64,000 nucleotides of DNA, from positions 496,001 through 560,000 of the forward strand of contig NC_085853.1 of the NCBI RefSeq assembly GCF_020906515.1, given 5' to 3'. Below, piece after piece: positions 56,962-64,000 of the stretch. This stretch comes from Vanrija pseudolonga (lineage: Eukaryota > Basidiomycota > Tremellomycetes > Trichosporonales > Trichosporonaceae). Made by a program: the position numbers and the translations under genes. Position 1 is the first letter of the stretch, and every line of letters starts with the position of its first letter. The notes beneath the pieces were generated by a model, which did no database searches, was not told the origin of the DNA, and worked only from the letters and a program-made list of their open reading frames with translations.

Positions 56962-59749
56962 CTATGCGGCGTGACTGTGCGTGCCGTTCAAAACGCCAGT
57001 TCCAGATCCAACATAGTCCTTGCCAAGCAGCTCGGGCGCAGCACGGACACCGCGCTCAACCTCGTCAACGGCCTTGACCAGGTCGTACTGGATCTTGTCC
57101 GACACGATCGAGTCGTGCTTGTAGTCGGGGTGCGTCGTGATAAAGTTGCGGATGTACGTCGCGGGCGTGACGAGCTCACCCTTGGCACGCAACTTAATCA
57201 GGTCGAGGTATCGCCTGATCTCGCACTTGGTCTGGACGTCGGCGTTGATCGAGTTGATGTAGGCATTGACGACGCCGAGGAGACCCGGGAACTCGCCACG
57301 GCCGTTGATCACCTCGTCGAGCGTCATCTGCGCAAACTCGGGGCCAACGGATGCCTCCTCCTCCTCGAGCAGCGACGTGCACGACGAGACGGATCCCGAT
57401 TTACGGAGCGTGTGCAAAGGCGACTTGCTGCCGTGACCGTTGCCATTGCCATTGGCGTGTCCGTTGGCGGCTGCAAGACCGCGCGACACGTGGTTGACCA
57501 CGGCTGTCGGCGACAGCGGGCGGTCCTCGCCCTCAGGCGGTGTGACAGCGTTGGGAGGCGACACTGGACGCGACTCGAGGTCGTAGCTCGACGCATCCTC
57601 GGGGAACACCTGGCGTCTGAACCAGAACTTGTTGGCGCGCGCGGCGTTGCGCTGCTGGGCGCGCTGCATGTTCTCGTCAACCTGGGAGAGGGGCTGGTAA
57701 AAGTTAAGGTCGAACGAGATGATGGCGCGGCTAAGCAGCACGATGAAGATCGACAAGGCGGCGTTCTCAAAGTCGGTAGGCTGGATCTCCATCGAACGGA
57801 ACTCGACACGCCAGCCAATGGGCGAGTCGACGGGAGGAGGCTTGAAGCGCACAGTCTGCCAGTTGGTGGACTGGATGTTCTCAAAGTGGTCCATCGACTT
57901 CTCGTCATCCTGGTCGATGGTCTCGGAGAACTGGACCAGCGGGTCACGGATGAACAAGTGGGCAAAGTGCGACGCAATCTTGTTGTCGAGGCCGTTGGCG
58001 ACAAGTCTCTCGCGCACCTTCTCATTGATGGGCGCGTAGACGTCCGAGTACTCGGGCTTGTTGCGGGCGTCATTGGCAATGTACAGGCTGACCGAATCGT
58101 AGCGCGACTTGGGGATGGTGAAAGGAGCATCCTTCAGGGGCTTGAGGCCGCGCTCCTCCTCGGTCCTGTCGTCAACCGACGCCGCGATGACGTTCCATCG
58201 GGCGTCGACATCGGCCAGACGGCCGCGGAAGGCAGGTGCCGCCGCTGTGAGGGCAAGCATGATCGGGGCAATGGGCACGAGCGCATCGTACACGGTCCGT
58301 GCCTCCTGGACATTGAACGCCTGGAACGTGATCTGCAGGCAGCTGCAGCCCATGCCGAAGCCCATAGCGTCCATGTGGATGTAGGGGGTGCCAGGCTCGG
58401 GCTTTGCCGGTGCTGTGGATGGTGTAAGCATATCGGCCTTGGCCGCCCGATCCGGAGGAGGGGCTCATGACTCACGCGGAACGCCTCCTGAGAGTGGCGC
58501 CTTGACGCCGTCGGGCAAGACGGTGTTCTTGTCAACATACAGGGGAACCCGAATGTCAACAAGCGAACCACGCCGCTGCCGAATGTTGGCCGTGAGGGTA
58601 CTACCCATTAGCTCTGTGCGGGCGCCAGACACAAAAAACTCACGGGAAACGTGCGTGCGGGTTGGTAATCAGCTGGCCAACGTACTGGCTCTTGCTCGCA
58701 CTGTGCTCGGGGTCGGGCTTGGTAGACGGGTCGGTGAAGACTGCATTCTCAACACCGAGGCGGGGCCACGAGGTGAGTGTGATGGGGAGCTCGTTGGGGA
58801 GGAGGTGCGAGCGCACAATCTTGCGACGGAAGCGCATGTCGATCTCGACCGTGAGCAGGTCCTTGAGCGAGCCGGTGTACGGGCACCCGGGGGTGGACTC
58901 GATCATGTAGCGTCCATACTCTGGGTGGAACGTGGGGATGCTGCGGCTGTGCGTGTTAGTGGTCTGCCAAGGCGCCAGTGTGACATGAGCGCATGGGTCG
59001 TGGCGACACTGTCGACAGCGCGGGTACCGGCGACTTGGCCGAGGGGTTCTGCACTAGCCGCCGACACTGACGGCGGCGACGGCGATGGTGACGGCAACTC
59101 CGCCAGTCTGCTCGGCATCACGGCTCGTGGCGGCTTCACATTATGCTCAGCCGCCCTCGACCCCGTCGAGCGTACCACGCCGGCCACCACGCCTGGACTG
59201 TGTCCCCGGTGCCACGACCGCTACGTGCGGCTGGCAGTCCACTCTCGCCGTAGCTCCCACGCCAAACTCACCATCCGGCAGGCTTGAACTTCTGCAGCTC
59301 GGGGTCCTCGGTCACGTTCTTGAGCTTCTCGAGGATCTCGCTCTGGCGCAGGGAGAGGTATGCAGCGGGCACGCTGTCGTCGAGCGACGTCACGAACATC
59401 TCGATCTGGGCTGATCAGTACTGGCCCGGTCGAGGCTAGCCGATGGCAACCGATGTCGACTAGCTAAGCAGCCGTCGGGGTGCTCCGACGGCGCCGCGGC
59501 GTCTAGTCCTGTGGGGACGCTCGCCGCACGCAGCGAGCAGTTCGGCCCGCCCAGCCTGCCCATCGCACCGCGCCACACTGGCCTCGCCGCCCAACTCACC
59601 TCATCGCCCCAGAGCAGGCCCTCGCCGGAACGGTCCTTCCATCGCTTCCAGGTGTTGAGGAACTGGGTGATGCCGTGGTTCCTAATGTGCTCGGCGAGCG
59701 GCTTGGTCTCTGGCCAGTCGAGCGGCGTGCCGAGGGCGAGGAGGCCCAT
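56962..59749 (-). CDS. GSH1: Glutamate-cysteine ligase catalytic subunit
   Basis: First enzyme of glutathione synthesis, joining Glu and Cys with ATP in the cytosol. About 720 residues in five exons. Landmarks of the eukaryotic family: start MGLLALGTPLDWPETK, FHPEYGRYMIESTPG, RFRRKIVRSHLLPNE, PLYVDKNT, MDAMGFGMGCSCLQ, the glutamate site, and NWQTVRFKPPPVDSPIGWRV. A low-complexity insert (NGHANGNGNGHG) lies in the C-terminal half. The second intron (about 58940-59285, some 340 nt) is much longer than the others; its 3' border could be one of two acceptors 6 bases apart. The fourth needs the acceptor in CATCCACAG to keep frame. Confidence 0.93.
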
Positions 59750-61194
59750 GGTGTGTGCTGTGGTGCTTGCTGTGGGTGTGGGGGGGTGCGATGGGATGAG
59801 ATGGGGGAGTTGTGATCAAGGCCCTCGGTCAGACCGAGCCTTTTCGCTTCTGCTCGCCGGAGGGTTGATGTAATGGGCGCGAGCCGAGGGGACCAGGGAG
59901 AGTAGGGGGGAGCTCCACAGGTACGGAAAGTTTAGAGTCCCAGTTCGGATTCTGTTGACGTTGACGTTGTCGTTGTCGACGAGGTGTTTGTCGTCGTCGT
60001 ATCTAAGCTTTGGTCGTTAACGGTGTCGCCGCTGGCTGTGCGTCGTGCCGCGCGCGTTATCTGTAGATGGTTTGATGTAATGTCGGTCGGCAGCAGCGAT
60101 GAGGTGCTCGATGCAACTTGGTGCGATTTTCCGTGCGGCTGTCGGGGGACAAGCGCAAAGTCCAAGGGGAATTCAAATTGGGCCAGGCTATACGGTAGTG
60201 GGGGTGGAGGGGAAGGCAGAGCAAGGTGGAGGCAGCAAGACTGGCTGACTGTTGTTTGCTTCCGGTACAAAGTGTATGACAAAGCCGCTGTCGGACAAGG
60301 CCGGAAAGATCCTACAGTGGACAGCTGAAAGTGGACAGTGAGCAAGGGCACGGCGATGGCGTCCAAGAGGCGCGCAGTATCGACAAGCAGTGTGGTGGAC
60401 GAGCGAGGGAGGGGGCACACTCTCCTTCCCTCTGCAGCAGCAGCTATATCCAAGAGTCAGTCGCGTGCACCCCGTTCGTGTCCAATCGTCGTCCTTGACC
60501 ACCCTCGCCCCCGTCCTATCTGGATTTTTACCCGGCGAAACGGCGCCCATCCTATTCGGCATGATGCGGACGATGGTGTCAGTCAGTTTCGATGACGAAG
60601 ACTGGCGTGTGCGGAGAGTCCTGGCGGCTGTCCTGATGCTCGCTCGCCATCGCGCGCGCGTGCGGCCTCCTGCGACTGGCAGCAGCACAAAAGACGTCCT
60701 GCAGCCGAGGCGAGGCGAGGCGCGAATTCTGCGCCGCGCCGCGCAGAGGCAGCAGATCACCGCAGCACCTGTCTCCGGCCGTGCCTCGTTCCCAAAACCT
60801 GCAGGGACCTGTGGTCGGCACTCACCCTTCTATCGTGGGAGACTTCTGGTTGACGACGGATAATGCGTGCGTACGCCACGGCCGGCGGCAAGGGCTCCGC
60901 TCGCTTCGAAGGTGCATGTGGCGTCGGTCGTGGCGGGAGGAGGCTGTCAGAGGGGGGGAGGCATTCTATGTGGCATCGGCTTCGTCCATTGGCCGACAGC
61001 TACTGTGGCGGTTGAAGCCGCAGCTCTGGCTTGAGGAGGAATGGCTAGCGAATACATCAACTATTAGGAGGGTACAACATTGGAAGAGGGTGGGGGTGTC
61101 TCTGTAAAGGATGTTCTAGGTTTCTCTGGGTCTACAATGTCCATCTCTGCCCTCGCCAGTCGCCCTGGTTCGCCTCCCGCCCACGCGCCCATCA
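59750..61194. other. Intergenic region upstream of GSH1
   Basis: About 1.45 kb with the GSH1 promoter and the 3' flank of the RRM-like gene. It has a GTTGAC/GTTGTC simple repeat (59954-59980) and GTCGTC triplets (59990-60000). A long minus-strand frame (59932-60453) lacks an ATG start and is not supported. Confidence 0.5.
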
Positions 61195-62067
61195 CTAGCC
61201 TCCCTCCCTCTCCCTACGCCTCTGCTCGTCCCAGGCAAGCTGCGCCGCGCGTCGAATGGGGGGAACGACGAACTGTATGAGCTCCTGGCCGTCGATCTGG
61301 ATGTAGCGGACTCATGTCAGCTACTCGCCCGCCATAAGGTACTTACAGTGTCGTCGCGCGGGGAACGCGAGCATCTGTTCGAACACGATGACCGCGACGC
61401 CGTCCGTGATCTTCACCGAGAACACGCGCCCAATGTCCTCCTCCATCAAGGCGCGCATCTCGGCCGGCGTGACGTCGGACGGGATGGGGAACATGACGTA
61501 GCACCGCGACGACGAGTAGTTGTACCGCACGTGGTAGTGCCAGTCGTCGGGGTGTGTGGTCGCCATGCGCGCCCGCAGGCCCTTGCATGCCGAGTCTGCT
61601 GGGATGTGGAACGGCAGCCCGGGTGGGAAGAACGGGCGACGCGCAGGTGGGGCTTCGTGCGGGCGGTATGCGTCGCGAGGTCGGTACGGCGGCGCGCGCG
61701 CGTCGAGGGTGCCGCTAGTCGGCGTGCTCGGCTTGTCGAGGGCAAGGCGGGACACCCACGCGGCAACAGCCTCTGTGCCTTCCCCGGCCTGCTTCCTCTG
61801 ATCCTCCGTGAGCGCCATCGACGGTGGGGCGAGTATCTCAGCGAGCTCGGCGTCGTCCTCCGACGGGGGGCGGGACACGACGATCGGCAGGGTGCGTTCC
61901 CTCGCCACAGGAAACGGGCGGGCAAGCGACCGCCGCTGGGGGCCGTACCGCTCCCCCGGCGGGGGTGTGCCGCTTACCGGCGTCGCGGGCGACCACGGGG
62001 GCACGGGCAGCCCGGGCTCTGTGAGCTGCGGCTGTTGGGGCCAGGTGTAGCTTGGTTCTTGGGACAT
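61195..62067 (-). CDS. RRM-like protein, paralog of its divergent neighbour
   Basis: Exons 62067-61347 and 61310-61195, 278 residues. The N-terminal two-thirds is Pro-rich and disordered. The C-terminal domain alternates strands and helices (HYHVRYNYSSSRCYVMFPIP, VTPAEMRALMEEDIGRVFSV, DGVAVIVFEQ, FRYIQIDGQELIQFVVPP), like an RNA-recognition-motif fold with weak RNP motifs. The last exon needs a GAG acceptor after a 36-nt intron, a rare but frame-keeping choice backed by the neighbour's exon at the same point and phase. The ATG at 62067 is the first in a frame that also opens upstream with TTG. Family and function are not recognised. Confidence 0.6.
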
Positions 62068-62334
62068 GTCGCGCAAGATGTTATGGTGTGTGGGGGGCTA
62101 CAAGAGGGTGAGTGCGGGTGGCAAGAGAGTGAGTGGATGAGTGAGTGTATGAGAGATGAAGGAGAGCTCGCGAGCTTTCTCTCTCTCTTCTGGCCGTGGC
62201 TTTCTCCCCCTCTCGTACTGACGTTCCTTTTCCCTTTCCTCCACCACTCACCCCCCAACAAAGACACCTTCCCCGTCGTCTCTGGCGCTCCAACTCCATC
62301 TTGCCGTGATAACGTTCGCACCCCACAGCCCAAC
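62068..62334. promoter_or_regulatory. Bidirectional promoter of the RRM-like gene pair
   Basis: 267 bases between divergent ATGs, with GAGTGAGTG-type repeats at 62105-62150 and CT-rich DNA (62180-62260). Confidence 0.5.
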
Positions 62335-63060
62335 ATGTCCCCCAGCCGACCGCGCGACACAGACGACGCAGACTTCGCCCCAGTGCCACTCAACTACGAC
62401 GAGGTGCGCCGTCCCCATCGACCAAGCTGACCCCGATCGCTGATCGCCTGCAGCTGAACAGGCCCAAGACGGCGTCACAGCGGCGCGAGGTGGTTCGCGT
62501 CCTATGGGAGCGGCATGTCCTCGCCGACCTGGATGAGGAGTCGCGCCGCCTTCCCCCGCCGAAGCGGGCACGCACCGGCGTGTCCACGATCCTGCCTGTA
62601 CGCTCCGCGTTGCTGCCTCTGCCCTCCAAGCCGCAGCAGTCGAGCGTACGCCGTCCACCACCAATCCCCGGCCCGCCGCGGCCGCGCATTCCCTCCAAGT
62701 CGCAGCTCCTCGCCGCGCGCGTGCGCACCGTGGGCTCCCGGCCCATCGCGCACCCCACCGCAGACGTCAACCTCGTCGTCCTCCCCTTCCCGCCCGATGT
62801 AACCGCCGGCCAGCTGCACGGGTACCTCGACACCAAGATCGGGCGCGTCGTGCACTGCCGTCTGAGTGATGGCGTGGCGTGTGTCACCCTCGCTGCGAGG
62901 GGCAAAGGCGCGATCGAGGCGTGCCGGATTTGTGGGTGGTAACTGAGCTCGGAGCTAACACCCGCCAGTGAACGACCTCGCGGTGGACGGGTGCCGCCTT
63001 AACGCATTCCCTGTTCACGCTGTGCGCTTCAACAGGCCCGAGGCGAGGCGGCAGTCGTAG
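62335..63060 (+). CDS. RRM-like protein, paralog of its divergent neighbour
   Basis: Exons 62335-62403, 62454-62931 and 62969-63060, 212 residues. A basic Pro-rich middle (PPPKRARTGVSTILP, PPIPGPPRPRIPSKSQ) is followed by an RRM-like domain: NLVVLPFPPDVTAGQLHGYL, KIGRVVHCRLSDGVACVTLA and VDGCRLNAFPVHAVRFNR. The domain aligns with that of the minus-strand neighbour, especially the VTxxxMRxL/LHxYL helix and the IGRVxxxxxxDGVAxxxx strand. The last intron interrupts the domain at the same place and phase 1. No signal or membrane part. Function unknown; RNA binding is an inference from fold only. Confidence 0.62.
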
Positions 63061-63169
63061 AGCGGGGCTGTATGACTGAGAAATGTAATCAGATTGTTTG
63101 TCTGTTCTTCACGCCAAAAACATGACAAGTGCCACACCCAAGCACCAAAACGTAATCCAAAAGAATGAT

Positions 63170-63261
63170 TGACCACTGACAGGATCGAACTGCCGACCTT
63201 TGCATTACTGATAACCATCGAGTTATTAGTACAATGCTCTAACCAGCTGAGCTAAGCGGCC
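63170..63261 (-). tRNA. tRNA-Ile(AAU) with intron
   Basis: Minus-strand cloverleaf: acceptor GGCCGCT with AGTGGTC (two G-T pairs), D stem GCTC/GAGC, anticodon stem TTGTA/TGCAA, T arm GGCAG-TTCGATC-CTGTC. The 25-nt anticodon loop starts CTAATA: anticodon AAT (read as IAU) with A at position 37, as expected for isoleucine, and an intron of about 18 nt one base 3' of the anticodon. Confidence 0.88.
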
Positions 63262-63968
63262 GAATTGTGCTGGAACACGAAAATGACGTCGGAATGTTGC
63301 ATATGAAGGCAGGGGAATAGGACGGGGAAAAAGGAGGTCGACGAGGGACGAGGAAGGTCGAGTTCTGGAGCCGTGTCTCACCAGAGATCGTCCATGCTGT
63401 AGCTGTAGCTAGGCGAACACTTGCCCTGCTCTAGTTGCCCATGTCCCAATGGCAGCATCGTGGCTCATACGCCGCTTGCGATGTTTACTCCAGCCAGAAG
63501 CCAGGCAGGCGGTCACCAAACGCGTGCGTGCACCTGGTGGCGTGATTGGCAGCAGTCAGACAACTTTCCAGTGTTTGTGGCGTCGGGCGCGTCGCGCAAT
63601 TGTTCCACAGGTCCGGGGTCAACAAGGCAGCGTGTGTCGCTCGACGCGGGGTGAAGGAAGCGCGGCGAACTTATGCACACCGTCGTAGTGTTCGCTGCCA
63701 ACGTGGTGCCCAACGCACCCAACGACATGCAGCAGCACCCAAGTAGTTAGCAGGAACAAGGCACGACATTACCAACTGCTTGCAGTGTTTGGGACCGCGG
63801 AATACGGATTCAAATATAGACGCGGTCTGCCCTAGATATTAGAACCGACGACTGACTGTGGGTGAACCCAACCGGCCGAGCCAGCCGGCCTTCCCCCCCT
63901 CGCTACCCCCCAACATCTGTATCCTGCCCTCGTCGTCTTCTCTCCCATCCACCCATCACAAAAACATC
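63262..63968. other. Intergenic region with promoter of the next gene
   Basis: About 700 bases holding the 5' flank of the minus-strand tRNA and the promoter and leader of the gene at the right edge. The last 110 bases are C/T-rich. No other feature was recognised. Confidence 0.45.
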
Positions 63969-64000
63969 ATGCCCAAGGCCGAGTCCGCCCCCGCCACCCG
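63969..64000 (+). CDS. Start of a gene cut by the window edge (possibly HMG-box)
   Basis: ATG after ATC, with a CT-rich leader and AAAACATC before it, opens MPKAESAPAT and runs off the window. The basic/Ala/Pro start is reminiscent of Nhp6-type HMG-box proteins of basidiomycetes, but ten residues cannot prove it. The next few hundred bases would decide. Confidence 0.35.
   Translation, partial: MPKAESAPAT

Noticed and set aside
59932-60453. A 173-codon minus-strand frame upstream of GSH1
   Set aside because: It has no ATG, starts only at TTG, and is rich in low-complexity Thr/Ser from simple repeats.

Overview
The window looks like nuclear DNA of a basidiomycete yeast, most likely a Tremellomycete near Cryptococcus or Trichosporon. 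The clues are high GC, dense genes on both strands, many short spliceosomal introns (commonly 35-100 nt, GTGAGT or GTAAGT donors, a CTRAC branch site just before the acceptor), intron-bearing tRNA genes, and a G-alpha subunit that reads almost like Cryptococcus Gpa1. I see no viral, retroelement, CRISPR or bacterial operon features. The species call is an inference.

Layout. 773-2337 (+): membrane-anchored GH17 beta-1,3-glucanase. 3590-4654 (+): phytanoyl-CoA-dioxygenase-like enzyme. 5401-7460 (+): Golgi Tvp38-type protein. 7594-9636 (-): POT/PTR2 peptide transporter. 10706-12081 (-): mitochondrial phosphate carrier. 12915-13280 and 13511-13942 (-): two small one-TM proteins. 14275-18666 (-): large Ser/Thr kinase. 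20113-21927 (-): Mn-type CDF transporter, divergent from 22228-23647 (+), an Asa1 WD40 protein. 24178-24564 and 25182-25742 (+): two small helical proteins. 25847-27258 (-): Cdc123, divergent from 27480-28303 (+), a G-patch protein. 28825-30003 (-): lipid-anchored unknown. 30988-32396 (-): DUF1479-like protein. 33941-34808 (+) and 35887-37216 (-): facing pair of secreted barwin/expansin-like proteins. 40071-41324 (-) and 41879-42847 (+): head-to-head C2H2 zinc-finger pair. 45314-46845 (+): GPA1. 47843-50592 (+): C2H2 plus fungal_trans transcription factor. 51912-51997 (-): tRNA-Ile. 52427-56490 (-): WDR48/Bun107. 56962-59749 (-): glutamate-cysteine ligase. 61195-62067 (-) and 62335-63060 (+): divergent RRM-like pair. 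63170-63261 (-): second tRNA-Ile. 63969-64000 (+): start of a further gene, cut by the window edge.

Most genes are conserved housekeeping functions: cell wall, glutathione, phosphate, peptide and metal transport, cAMP signalling, TOR/PIKK assembly, eIF2 assembly, ribosome biogenesis and deubiquitination. They do not form one pathway or a cluster. The most distinctive signal is local gene duplication with inversion: three adjacent, oppositely oriented paralog pairs (barwin-like, C2H2, RRM-like) that keep intron positions and phases, plus one looser tandem pair of small helical proteins. Exon borders were worked out by hand from splice signals and reading frame; summed exon lengths divide by three where exact exons are quoted.
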